From Cohnella hashimotonis (lineage in GTDB: Bacteria > Bacillota > Bacilli > Paenibacillales > Paenibacillaceae): DNA of 64,000 nucleotides. The stretch's first letter is position 1; each line of letters opens with the position of its first letter. Shown here piece after piece: positions 7,508 to 15,513 of the stretch. A program made the translations under genes and the position numbers. The notes under the pieces were generated by a model. It worked only from the letters and a program-made list of their open reading frames with translations, had not been told where the DNA came from and searched no databases. The stretch is from the NCBI RefSeq assembly GCF_030014955.1, contig NZ_JAGRPV010000001.1, positions 8,271,501-8,335,500 of the forward strand. The letters are read 5' to 3'.

Positions 7508-7526
7508 GGTTATGGTTATCCGGTCT

Positions 7527-8417
7527 TTACGGATTGTCGTAGATCACCACCGATTGGGATACCGGCTCCCACTTGACCGTCGAGTTCAGCGATTCGCTGA
7601 CGAAACGCACGGGAACGACGGTGCTGCCCTTCACGACGATCGCGGTCGCGTCCAATTGAACGGCTTTCCCGTTTACGTATGCGGTCTTGCTGTTCAAGAC
7701 GAGCTTGACGGATATGCCGTCGCGGGTCACGGTAACCGTGCGGTCGGCGGGGTTATAGACGACTTCTGCCTGCAGTGCCTCGGCAATGGCGCGGAAAGGC
7801 ACCAGCGTACTGCCGTCGCGGATGATCGGCGCTACCGCGGGAATCGTCTCGTCCCCGTTGACGAACAGGTTCACGCCGGTCTTGCCCGACTTTTTATACA
7901 GCTTGCCAAGCTTCTGGTAGCCGGCCAGGTTTTTGGCGTTGGCTTTGATGGCTTCCTTTTGCACGTACACGGCGTCGACGACGCTGCCCTTTTGATCGAG
8001 CAAGTCGGCGATCGCGGACAGGGCCTTGTCTTGTTCTTGAATGGCTTCCAGATCCGCCTTCTGCTGATCCGTTAGCTTCATCTCGTACTTTGTGAGCAAG
8101 AGATTGGCCAAAACGGCGCCGGCGGGCTTGTCCTTGACGTTCTCGATGGCATGGAGCAGGCCTTTGTAGCCGTTCGGACCTCCGTATGTAGCGGATGTGA
8201 CGCTTTCCGAATGGCCGTATGTAGCGGATGAAGCGCTTTCCTTTTTATCGTTGTCATTGGATCCGTTCTTCTTCTCTTCGACCTGCGTTTTAACGACGGC
8301 CGCGTTGCCGCCTTTGTTGCCGTGCTGCTCGGCCGACTTGGCGAATGCCGCCGTTCCGGACATCAAAGCAGTGGCCAGGACGCAGGACAGGATCGCCGTC
8401 CATTTGAGTTTATTCAT
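7527..8417 (-). CDS. Secreted protein with copper-amine-oxidase-type stalk domain
   Basis: The 296-residue product has a signal peptide (1-26, ending GTAAFA), a charged low-complexity segment with a duplicated SATYG motif (64-80), a helical middle (85-175), and a copper amine oxidase N-terminal-like domain at about 184-293 with two STLVPFRAIAEAL-type motifs. These domains are stalk or wall-associated modules in Paenibacillaceae and carry no oxidase activity themselves. An AAGGAGG site lies 10 bases upstream. It has its own terminator and no clear partner, so a cell-surface or wall-sensing role is the most that can be said. Confidence 0.85.
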   Translation of the reverse strand: MNKLKWTAILSCVLATALMSGTAAFAKSAEQHGNKGGNAAVVKTQVEEKKNGSNDNDKKESASSATYGHSESVTSATYGGPNGYKGLLHAIENVKDKPAGAVLANLLLTKYEMKLTDQQKADLEAIQEQDKALSAIADLLDQKGSVVDAVYVQKEAIKANAKNLAGYQKLGKLYKKSGKTGVNLFVNGDETIPAVAPIIRDGSTLVPFRAIAEALQAEVVYNPADRTVTVTRDGISVKLVLNSKTAYVNGKAVQLDATAIVVKGSTVVPVRFVSESLNSTVKWEPVSQSVVIYDNP

Positions 8418-8726
8418 TTCCGTTAAGCCTCCTTGAAGTTTGTACTGGGTTGGTTCGGGCTGTAACAGTTGTTAGGTCGCGGACTCCTCCTTCGCGGCAG
8501 CTGCCGGGGCGGCCAGATGGCGCGGCCCCGACAGATTTGAGCTTTATAATAGCACCGTGAAATATAAAAATATATGGTAGAAACGTCGCGTATAAGGATA
8601 GGCCTTGACAAACATTCATGATCAAAAATCGGTTCGCATGTTGAATGTTTGGCTTGCACGTGACGCAGCGTCAGGTTTTAAACTGAAGCTGCGAGCGGAA
8701 AATGAAAGCTAAAGGGGCGCATCCAA
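8418..8726. other. Divergent intergenic region with a 10-bp inverted repeat
   Basis: No gene was found. CAAACATTCA (8609-8618) is mirrored by TGAATGTTTG (8642-8651); the left arm overlaps a TTGACA at 8605-8610 that could be the -35 of the SRPBCC gene, but I see no convincing -10. The arms may be an operator. A GC-rich imperfect hairpin lies near 8490-8525. Confidence 0.4.
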
Positions 8727-9176
8727 ATGAGTAACGGCGAGAATGAACTGGCGACGTCGCGCGAGTATCGTTTCCCGAGGAAGCTTGTCTACGAGGCTTG
8801 GACGACCCCCGAGTGGCTGGCGCGGTGGTGGGGTCCGAAGGGGTTTACGAATACGTTCGAGGTGTGCGACATCAGGCCTGGTGGCGAATGGCGATTCACT
8901 ATGCACGGGCCGGACGGCAAAAACTATCCGAACGTGAGCGCGTTCGTCGAGGTCATGCCGCAGGAGCGCGTCGCGATCGAGCATCTGTCGGGCCATAAAT
9001 TCAGGGTGACGGCCACGTTCGAGACGCTTGCGGACGGCGGCACGCTCGTCACGTTCAACCAGCGCTTTAAGCACAAACGGGCGTTCGAGCAGGCCAAGCC
9101 TTACTGTATCGAAGGCAATGAGCAGAATCTCGACCGGCTGGGCGAACTGCTGGAAGAACTCGCTCAGAGAGTTTGA
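8727..9176 (+). CDS. SRPBCC/AHSA1-family protein
   Basis: The 149-residue protein has the Aha1/START-like helix-grip pattern: early REYRFPRKLVYEAWTTPEWLARWWGP, the WRFTMHGPDG strand pair, and a C-terminal helix LDRLGELLEELAQRV. Members bind hydrophobic ligands or act as enzymes, and bacterial copies of this size usually have no defined role. It stands alone behind a 309-base intergenic region. The stop is followed in the same frame by codons that resemble the end of a sugar permease (see the next entry), which may mark an old deletion joint. Confidence 0.85.
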   Translation: MSNGENELATSREYRFPRKLVYEAWTTPEWLARWWGPKGFTNTFEVCDIRPGGEWRFTMHGPDGKNYPNVSAFVEVMPQERVAIEHLSGHKFRVTATFETLADGGTLVTFNQRFKHKRAFEQAKPYCIEGNEQNLDRLGELLEELAQRV

Positions 9177-9293
9177 TCTGAATGCGTTTGGGTAATGACG
9201 GGCACGACCGTGTCCGTGCTGCCGCTGATCGCGTTGCTCCTGGTCTTCCAGAAGCGGATCATCCAGGGCATCGCGCTTAGCGGGATGAAGTGA
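9177..9293 (+). pseudogene. Relic: C-terminal ~35 residues of a CUT1 sugar ABC permease
   Basis: Directly after the SRPBCC stop, and in its frame, the DNA reads VMTGTTVSVLPLIALL, then VFQKRIIQGIALSGMK and a stop at 9291-9293. This is the characteristic last helix and tail of MalG/LplC-type permeases (consensus ending FQRYFxxGIxxTGxK; compare the ends at 18865, 37612 and 52199). No other permease sequence is present upstream, so only the 3' end remains. An ATG at 9195 could open a 32-residue frame, but no ribosome binding site is obvious. Confidence 0.65.
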
Positions 9294-9342
9294 CTTGCGC
9301 CTGCCTGGCGCAACGAGCCGGAAGCCGCCCCATCCAATCAAT

Positions 9343-9372
9343 AAGCCGCCAATCTTTACGATTTGGCGGCTT
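9343..9372. terminator. Hairpin terminator between relic and LysM gene
   Basis: AAGCCGCCAA pairs with TTGGCGGCTT around a short loop. It lies between the plus-strand relic and the minus-strand LysM gene and could work for both, although neither side has a long uninterrupted T run. Confidence 0.55.
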
Positions 9373-9389
9373 CATTCCGTTTTTCGCTA

Positions 9390-9803
9390 TTAATATTGGC
9401 CTTGCGTCGTCGGTTGCGCCTGCTGCTCCGTTGCCGGCATTTCCGTGTAAGACTTTTGACACATCATGTTGGAAATGCGAGGGATGTACACCATCTCTCC
9501 TGCCTGAAGCCGGCTCGGGTTGGACAGCTGCGGGTTGGCCTCTTCGAGAATCGCATGGGGGATATTGTATTTGTGGCTTACCGATGCTAACGTATCGCCG
9601 GCTTGGGCTTGATGCTGCGCGAACAGCATGTCGTCCGATTGTCCGTCCCTGAAGAAAGGGAAAAAGAACGGAGAAAAGAAGAAAAACGGAAACAAGGCGC
9701 GTCCGGGAAAAAAGGGATGGGGAAAGGGACGAAAGAATGGACGGCCAAAACCGCCGCCAAAGCCTCCCCCAAAGCCGCCACCGGGGATAAATCCACGATT
9801 CAT
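9390..9803 (-). CDS. Gly/Phe-rich LysM protein, probably spore coat or wall
   Basis: From the ATG at 9803 the product has 137 residues: a GGGFGGGFGGGFG stretch, a Pro/Phe-rich segment with runs such as FPFFFFSPFFFPFF, then one LysM domain (roughly 65-108: QAGDTLASVSHKYNIPHAIL to MVYIPRI) and a Gln-rich tail. LysM binds peptidoglycan, and similar short proteins sit on spores of Bacillales. GGAGG lies 8 bases before this ATG, which excludes the upstream in-frame ATG at 9830. There is no signal peptide, as expected for coat proteins deposited from the mother cell. Spore location is inference. Confidence 0.75.
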   Translation of the reverse strand: MNRGFIPGGGFGGGFGGGFGRPFFRPFPHPFFPGRALFPFFFFSPFFFPFFRDGQSDDMLFAQHQAQAGDTLASVSHKYNIPHAILEEANPQLSNPSRLQAGEMVYIPRISNMMCQKSYTEMPATEQQAQPTTQGQY

Positions 9804-10023
9804 AAAAAAACCTCCGTTAAAAATGGTCATTTGTCTATATAGAGTATTGTGCTGGGCGCAAAAGGTGACTGAATCGTAAAAATGATGGTGCAGTTTTTCG
9901 CCGGACGCGGTTTGTCACGAAACGTACCTAAGCAAAAGCGGATATGGACCGGACGGCATGCGAGCGGTAAACTGGGTTCAAGTAGCAAGGCTTGTGCACC
10001 AATTTGAACCTGAGGTGATCCGC

Positions 10024-10866
10024 TTGGAATGGAAAGTCATGACGTTTAATCTGCGTACCAACGTCCCTTCGGATGGAGACAATGCCTGGCCGCATCGGCC
10101 GCAAGCCGTTGCCAAGGCGATCTTGCGCCACGATCCGGACGTCGTGTGCGTGCAGGAGGCGCTTTATGCGATGCTGCTGGATCTTGCGCCGCTGCTCCCC
10201 GCTTATGCCTGGGTGGGCGAGGGACGGCGCGGCGGGCAAGCGGACGAGCACTGCGCCATTTGGTATAAGAAGCGGAAAGCAGCCGTGGCGGAATACGGCA
10301 GCTTCGGACTGTCGGAGACGCCGGAACTTCTCGGCGAGCTGGGCTGGGGCGCGGACTATCCGCGGATGTGCACGTGGGCGAGGCTGGTGGCCAAAGCGGA
10401 CGAAGGCGAGAATGGCGGGAATGGCGGGAATGGCGGGAATGGCGGGAATGGCAGGAATGAAGGCGGGCTGACGGTGTTCAACACGCATCTCGACCATGTC
10501 AGCGAGCCGGCGCAAGTGAACGGGATGCGGCTGATCCTGGATCGGATCGGAGCGCTGCGTGCGCGGTCGGGGACGCCGGTCGTGCTGACGGGTGACTTCA
10601 ATGTCGGTCCCGGACACGCTGTCGTGCGCGGATTGGAGCAGGCGGGGTACGTGAACGGCTATTCGGCGCTGCTTGGCGGCGGCGGAGCCGGGGCGGCCGG
10701 CGCGACGTTCCATGACTTCCGGGGCGGCGAGGCGGGGGAGCCGATCGATTACATTTTCGCTTCGCCCGACGTCGTCGTGTCGCAGATCGAAGTGGACCGT
10801 GGCCAGTACGAGGGGCGGTATCCGTCGGATCACTATCCCGTGTGCGCGGTATTGTCGGCAAAATAG
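10024..10866 (+). CDS. Endonuclease/exonuclease/phosphatase (EEP) family hydrolase
   Basis: The protein has the EEP metal-dependent phosphoesterase motifs: KVMTFNLRTN, the metal-ligand Glu in VVCVQEAL, FNTHLDHVS, LTGDFNVGPGH, PIDYIFAS and the catalytic SDHYPV at the end. I prefer the TTG start at 10024 because GAGGTGAT precedes it and family members begin at this strand; an ATG at 9958 would add 22 unrelated residues. The substrate (nucleic acid, sugar phosphate or lipid) cannot be told. A Gly/Asn repeat near residues 130-145 is encoded by a tandem DNA repeat and looks like a surface-loop insertion. No signal peptide is evident. Confidence 0.82.
   Translation: MEWKVMTFNLRTNVPSDGDNAWPHRPQAVAKAILRHDPDVVCVQEALYAMLLDLAPLLPAYAWVGEGRRGGQADEHCAIWYKKRKAAVAEYGSFGLSETPELLGELGWGADYPRMCTWARLVAKADEGENGGNGGNGGNGGNGRNEGGLTVFNTHLDHVSEPAQVNGMRLILDRIGALRARSGTPVVLTGDFNVGPGHAVVRGLEQAGYVNGYSALLGGGGAGAAGATFHDFRGGEAGEPIDYIFASPDVVVSQIEVDRGQYEGRYPSDHYPVCAVLSAK
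10411..10455. repeat. 9-bp tandem repeat (5 copies) inside the EEP gene
   Basis: Four exact copies of AATGGCGGG and one AATGGCAGG follow one another, encoding Asn-Gly-Gly repeats. Because the unit is a multiple of three, copy changes keep the frame, so the loop length may vary between strains. Confidence 0.9.
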
Positions 10867-10880
10867 CAAGCAATCGAAAA

Positions 10881-10905
10881 GGAGGCCGGCAGTTCGCCGA
10901 CCTCC
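10881..10905. terminator. Shared terminator between convergent genes
   Basis: GGAGGCCGGC pairs with GCCGACCTCC (one mismatch) around a five-base loop, with an A-rich left and pyrimidine-rich right flank. It lies between the EEP gene and the convergent beta-helix gene. Confidence 0.6.
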
Positions 10906-10938
10906 CTTTCCTATTGCCAAGGCTTACTGACAATCGAA

Positions 10939-13476
10939 TCAAGGCGTAACGTCAGGCTTGATGCTGAAGTCGTCGACCCAGTACTCCATGCCGGCCGAGC
11001 CGGCGGACTTGATCCGAAAGCCGGCGGACCGCAGGTAGTTCAGGTTCGCGTAGATGCCGCCGAGATCCCGGATGTCCCTCGCGTCGACCTCGATCGTGTG
11101 CCATTCCCCGTCGTCGATGAGGGTGTAGGCCGCCGTCGGCTCATTCGCCGAAGCGGTCGCCGCGATCGGGTACATCTGGTTGTCCTGCTGGTCTCTGCCG
11201 ACCGGATAGGCTTCGAGCGCGAGCAGGAGCGGCGTGCCCGGGTTCACCTTGTACTTGGCGCTGACGATCGGGAACTGGTTGATGTTCCAGTCCGTCGGAT
11301 AGTAGGCGTACCGGAGCTGCTTGGTCTCGGTGTTGGCGCTGTTGTAGGGCACATGGATCACGCCGTTGGTGCCATCGAACTGGCGGGTGACGCTAGGCAC
11401 CTCATTGCCGCGCTCGCTATAGCGGAATACCTGCGCATACAGACGATCGTCCGCGTCGAACGAGTGGTACACCATCGGCTGGCTCAAATAATCCGCCGCG
11501 TTCACGATGACGTACGTCACGCCGGAGACCGTCTTGCCGGCCGCGTCCGTCGCCGTGGCGTAGACCGTATACTGCCCCGGCTGCGAATAGGCATGGCTCG
11601 GCGTCGCTCCCGTGCCTGTCGAGCCGTCCCCGAAGCGCCAAGCGTAGGACACGGGCGTGAAGCTGCCGAATACGCCGGCATCGAACGCAATCGAGGTACC
11701 CGCGGTGGACTTGAACGTGCCGGTCGTGACTTGCAGGGACGCAGGCGCCGTCGCGCCCGTCTCCACGATGCCGAGGTCGGGCGCGCTGCCGGCATAGGCG
11801 ATGCTGACGGAAGCGCCGCTCGACCAGGTGAGCGGGGTATCCAGCGTAAGCGTGCCGCCGGTTACGACGCCGGTGGTCGGATCTGTCGAATACGCGATGT
11901 TCGTGATCCGTGCGCGATTCGTCGCGGAACCGACCGAGATGACGTCGCCCGTCTCGCCGCCGATGCCCCAGCCGTCGAAGAAGTAGTTCGGGTTGACGAC
12001 GTTCAGCGCAGTGCTTGCGGTGCCGGCGGCCGAGGCCGTCGTCAGATTCGTGCCGCCGTCGATCATCGGACTGCCGGACTGGAGGGTGAAGTCGTAATTG
12101 CCCGGGTCCGCGAACAGCGGATTCACGTTCGTGTTGTCGTCGAACTGCGGCACCTGGGAGCCTGCGGCGTCCGACATCGTCTCGACCTCGGCCAGCGTCC
12201 ACAGCTTGTAGTCGTTGTCGCTGAATACGAAGTTGTTGTTGGTGCCGAGGATGTAAGGGGGCTTCCCGGCGCCATTCCAGAAGTTGTTGTCGATAAAGGC
12301 AAACGTCTGGGTGCCGTCGGGATTGACCTTGCGCTCGAAGTACCTTAAGTTGCGGTTGGACGCGTTCTGGTCGTTGTTGTAGAAAATGTTGTTTTTGAAA
12401 AAGTCGTTCTTGATCCTATACACGCCGTTGCCGCCGAACAGGAAGGCGAATACTTCGTTTTCGGCAAATACGTTGTTGTAGAAAGCGGAGTTCGTAAAGT
12501 ACAAATCGGTCGATCCGTCATTGTATGGCGCGCTGCTCAGCGTGCCGCCGCTGTAGTTGCGGATGAAGCGATTGTTGCGGAAAATGAGCCGGTCGGCGTG
12601 GATCGAATCCCGCGACGACGCGTTGCCGGACCCATAGCGCTGCTCGGCGAATACGTTGCCCTCGAACAGGTACCGGCTGTTCGGAAATACCTCGAAGTTG
12701 CGGCTCCACTGGCTGTTGAACACATTGCTGCGCACGACAACGTCGTTGACGCTGTTATAGGCGCCGGCGTAACCGAATACGACGACGGTATGCCTGGCTT
12801 TGCTGAAGTCGTTGCCCTGGATGAGCAGCTTGGAGCTGTTGGCGAAGGAAATTAGATCGTCTCCGTCGTACGCTTCGGTCATCGTGTTGTTCAGCAGCTT
12901 CAGCTGCTCGGTATAGTTGACGGCGAATGGCGCGCGAGGCCCCCAGCCGCCCGTGGCATAGCTGAACGCGTTGTCCGAGATCGTGATGTTGGTGTTCTTG
13001 GTCCCGGTCGCAGTGCCGTCGCTGCTATCGAGGAGCAGCCATTTGCCGTAATTCAGGTTGCCCTTCACCTTAAAGCCGCTAATCGTCAGGTAAGACTTCC
13101 CTTTGATCTTGATGACCATATGATTGTCCATCGGGTTCGTCGTCACCGTATAAGTGAGTGTGGCTTGCCGCGGATTCAGCGCCTTGTAGGTGATCGGATT
13201 GCCGGCCGTGCCGCTGTTCAGCGGGACGAGCTGCTCGGTATAGACGCCGTCCATGAACAGCACGGTGTCGCCGGCCGTTACCGTGGCCGCCGCCTTGGTC
13301 AACGTCCAGGGCGAGCCGGTCGTGAGACCGGTGTTGGCTGCGCTGCCGGTCGGACTGACATAGTAAGTCGTACCCGTCGCCAGGGCGATGCCTGCGGGCA
13401 ACACCGGCCAGAGCCCGAGGAACGAGGCAATCATGCTGAATGCGGTCACGAACGCGAGGATGCTTTTCTTTTTCAC
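10939..13476 (-). CDS. Secreted right-handed beta-helix protein with PKD domain (candidate polysaccharide lyase)
   Basis: The 845-residue product begins with a signal peptide (about 1-34) and the TYYVSPTGSAANTG motif common in pectate-lyase-like parallel beta-helix proteins; many short Asn-rich rungs (FKNNIFYNND, ENVFAEN-type) follow to about residue 420. A PKD domain lies near 575-665 (SYAWRFGDGSTGTG), and the last 150 residues look like a carbohydrate-binding beta-sandwich. It probably cleaves or binds a plant or algal uronic-acid polysaccharide outside the cell, but I cannot name the lyase family. Start is a GTG preceded by AAGGAG. It is the last gene after the Lpl-type transporter and YesN/YesM pair. 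Confidence 0.75.
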   Translation of the reverse strand: MKKKSILAFVTAFSMIASFLGLWPVLPAGIALATGTTYYVSPTGSAANTGLTTGSPWTLTKAAATVTAGDTVLFMDGVYTEQLVPLNSGTAGNPITYKALNPRQATLTYTVTTNPMDNHMVIKIKGKSYLTISGFKVKGNLNYGKWLLLDSSDGTATGTKNTNITISDNAFSYATGGWGPRAPFAVNYTEQLKLLNNTMTEAYDGDDLISFANSSKLLIQGNDFSKARHTVVVFGYAGAYNSVNDVVVRSNVFNSQWSRNFEVFPNSRYLFEGNVFAEQRYGSGNASSRDSIHADRLIFRNNRFIRNYSGGTLSSAPYNDGSTDLYFTNSAFYNNVFAENEVFAFLFGGNGVYRIKNDFFKNNIFYNNDQNASNRNLRYFERKVNPDGTQTFAFIDNNFWNGAGKPPYILGTNNNFVFSDNDYKLWTLAEVETMSDAAGSQVPQFDDNTNVNPLFADPGNYDFTLQSGSPMIDGGTNLTTASAAGTASTALNVVNPNYFFDGWGIGGETGDVISVGSATNRARITNIAYSTDPTTGVVTGGTLTLDTPLTWSSGASVSIAYAGSAPDLGIVETGATAPASLQVTTGTFKSTAGTSIAFDAGVFGSFTPVSYAWRFGDGSTGTGATPSHAYSQPGQYTVYATATDAAGKTVSGVTYVIVNAADYLSQPMVYHSFDADDRLYAQVFRYSERGNEVPSVTRQFDGTNGVIHVPYNSANTETKQLRYAYYPTDWNINQFPIVSAKYKVNPGTPLLLALEAYPVGRDQQDNQMYPIAATASANEPTAAYTLIDDGEWHTIEVDARDIRDLGGIYANLNYLRSAGFRIKSAGSAGMEYWVDDFSIKPDVTP

Positions 13477-13597
13477 TGCAACTTCATCTCCTTTTTAAAA
13501 TGGGATAGCTGCTCGTGCTTGGCGATGCATCGTGTACAGCGGGGATGGTGGGCTGGCATCACTCCCTTCAAATGGGCAAATCGGATTCGTCGATTGT

Positions 13598-13611
13598 TGG
13601 AAACGCTTACA
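13598..13611. promoter_or_regulatory. Candidate catabolite-responsive element (cre)
   Basis: TGGAAACGCTTACA matches the CcpA consensus TGWAARCGYTWNCW at 13 of 14 positions. It lies 122 bases upstream of the beta-helix gene and downstream of the kinase gene, suggesting separate carbon-catabolite control of the secreted enzyme. Confidence 0.5.
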
Positions 13612-13680
13612 CTCGTGGACGCGGCTAAAGGAAGGGGCATGCGGCCATGACGGCCTATGCCCGCTCCATCGCGTTCATGG

Positions 13681-15513
13681 TCACGAGGCGTTTCCGAGCC
13701 CCTTCGCCGGGGGAATCCGTATCTCTACGGCGGTGCCTTCGCCAAGCTTGCTCTCGAAGCGCAGGCCGTACGGCGCGCCGAAGGACAATTTCAACCGTTC
13801 ATGGATGTTATAGACGCCGAAGCCATGGTACTCGTCCCGCGAGGGCCGCTCAAGCATGCCGGACAATGCCGCCTCGCTCATGCCGACGCCGTCGTCCCGC
13901 ACGCGGAGCACGATCGCGCCGTCCTCGAGCCTGCCGCTGACGGTCACCGTGCCGCGCTTGTCCGGCTTCATCTGGATACCGTGCATGATGCTGTTTTCGG
14001 CCAACGGCTGCAGCGTGATTTTCGGAATCTCGCAGTCCAGGATGTCCGGATCGACGTCCAGCACCAGCCGGATGCTGTCTTCGAACCGGTGGTTCTGAAT
14101 GTCGACGTACGTTTGCAGATGCTGCAGCTCGTCCTCGATCGAGACGATGTCCCGGCCCTTCCTGAGGCTCAGCTTGTAGAAGCTCGAGAGGGACCCGATG
14201 AGCGACTCGATGTCCGGATTGTCATGCTTGATGGCCATCCAGTTGATCAGATCGAGCGTGTTGTACAAAAAGTGAGGATTGATCTGCGACTGCAGCGCCT
14301 TCAGCTCGGCCTGAACCAGCTTCAGCTCCGCGTTTTTCATCGCTTGGCCGGTCTTGAACTGCTCGTCGATCAGCACTTCGATTTTTTTGATCATGAAGTT
14401 ATAAGAGTCCGCCAGCTCGCCGATCTCGTCCCTGCCGAAGTTCTGATGGATGACGGACAGATGGCCGCTTTGCACCTGCCTCATTTTGAAGATGAGACGA
14501 TAGATGCGCCGCGTGCTGGAAAACGAGCTGATATAGGCGAGTCCGTAGGCTACGACGGTCATGGCGAGCATGACGAGGATGAGCACGTTCCGCTGGTGCG
14601 CGCTGGCGGCGAATATATCCTCGAGCGGAATGACGCTCACCATCCGCCAGTCGGATCCTGCGATCGCCCGATAGCCGACAATTGCATCTTTGCCGTTCAC
14701 TTTTACGCGTTTCCAAGGCGCCGCCGGATTGTCCGCGATGCGCCAGCGCGCCGTCTGCGCCGCATCCGCGGAGGACTGGACGATGCCGCCGTCGGCGTCC
14801 GCGAGATAGACGATGCCGGAGCCCGTGAGGCGGGCGGCCTGCTCGAGCATCGCCTGTACGTCGCTCTGCAGAATGTCTACGCTCAGCACGCCCATATTTC
14901 TCGCGTAGTCGTTCGGGTTTTTCACCAGGCGCAGCGTGGACAATACCGGATGCTGCGAGACCGCGCCTGTCGTCTCGGTATATTGCGTCGTCGTTGGCGT
15001 CAGCAGCAATTTGCCGTTGCTGCCGAGCAGCCGCCCGTACCAGGGCGCTTCGCGTACGCCGCTCAGGCCGTAGATCGACTGGCCGTCGCCCGCGAATACA
15101 AGCTCGTCCGGCACGAACAGGCGGATGAGGAAGATGTCCTGATTGCGCAGCAGGTAACGGAACATCCGCAGCAGGTACGTGCCGTCCTTGACCTGCGAAG
15201 GGATGGCGTAGGCGGCGCTGTCCATGCGGCCGAAGATTCGGATCGCCTCCTCGTCGAGAATAATATAGTCGGAGATCAGCGACGCGCTGCGGATTCTGGA
15301 CTCGAGCGAAGAAGCCGCTTGCTCGAACGACTGGTTGGCCGAATAGACCGTGTTTTTCTGAATGGTCTGGGCGGTCTGCCTGTAGGCGAGCAGCGTAAAG
15401 GCGCCGAGCGGCACGATCATCAGAAAAAAGAAAATCAGGATGAGCTTGTGCTGGATCTTGAGATCCTGCACGTACGACCAAAGCTTGCGCACCGGCGCGC
15501 CGAGCATCGTCAT
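13681..15513 (-). CDS. YesM-type sensor histidine kinase
   Basis: From the ATG at 15513 the product has 610 residues: one membrane helix (about 20-42), a large extracellular sensor region (to about 300), a second helix, HAMP, the His_kinase domain with phospho-His in NPHFLYNTLDLINW, and an ATPase domain with RDDGVGMSE and FGVYNIHERL. YesM kinases pair with AraC-type YesN regulators to induce sugar-uptake genes. The start overlaps the stop of the YesN-type gene by four bases (ATGA); upstream in-frame ATGs lie inside that gene and are rejected. The ligand is probably an oligosaccharide or the loaded binding protein. Confidence 0.92.
   Translation of the reverse strand: MTMLGAPVRKLWSYVQDLKIQHKLILIFFFLMIVPLGAFTLLAYRQTAQTIQKNTVYSANQSFEQAASSLESRIRSASLISDYIILDEEAIRIFGRMDSAAYAIPSQVKDGTYLLRMFRYLLRNQDIFLIRLFVPDELVFAGDGQSIYGLSGVREAPWYGRLLGSNGKLLLTPTTTQYTETTGAVSQHPVLSTLRLVKNPNDYARNMGVLSVDILQSDVQAMLEQAARLTGSGIVYLADADGGIVQSSADAAQTARWRIADNPAAPWKRVKVNGKDAIVGYRAIAGSDWRMVSVIPLEDIFAASAHQRNVLILVMLAMTVVAYGLAYISSFSSTRRIYRLIFKMRQVQSGHLSVIHQNFGRDEIGELADSYNFMIKKIEVLIDEQFKTGQAMKNAELKLVQAELKALQSQINPHFLYNTLDLINWMAIKHDNPDIESLIGSLSSFYKLSLRKGRDIVSIEDELQHLQTYVDIQNHRFEDSIRLVLDVDPDILDCEIPKITLQPLAENSIMHGIQMKPDKRGTVTVSGRLEDGAIVLRVRDDGVGMSEAALSGMLERPSRDEYHGFGVYNIHERLKLSFGAPYGLRFESKLGEGTAVEIRIPPAKGLGNAS

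Noticed and set aside
8605..8633. Complete sigma-A promoter for the SRPBCC gene
   Set aside because: TTGACA is perfect but no acceptable -10 is found at 16-18 bases.
9195..9293. Independent 32-residue peptide gene
   Set aside because: The sequence matches the tail of sugar permeases and lacks a ribosome binding site, so a relic is the simpler reading.
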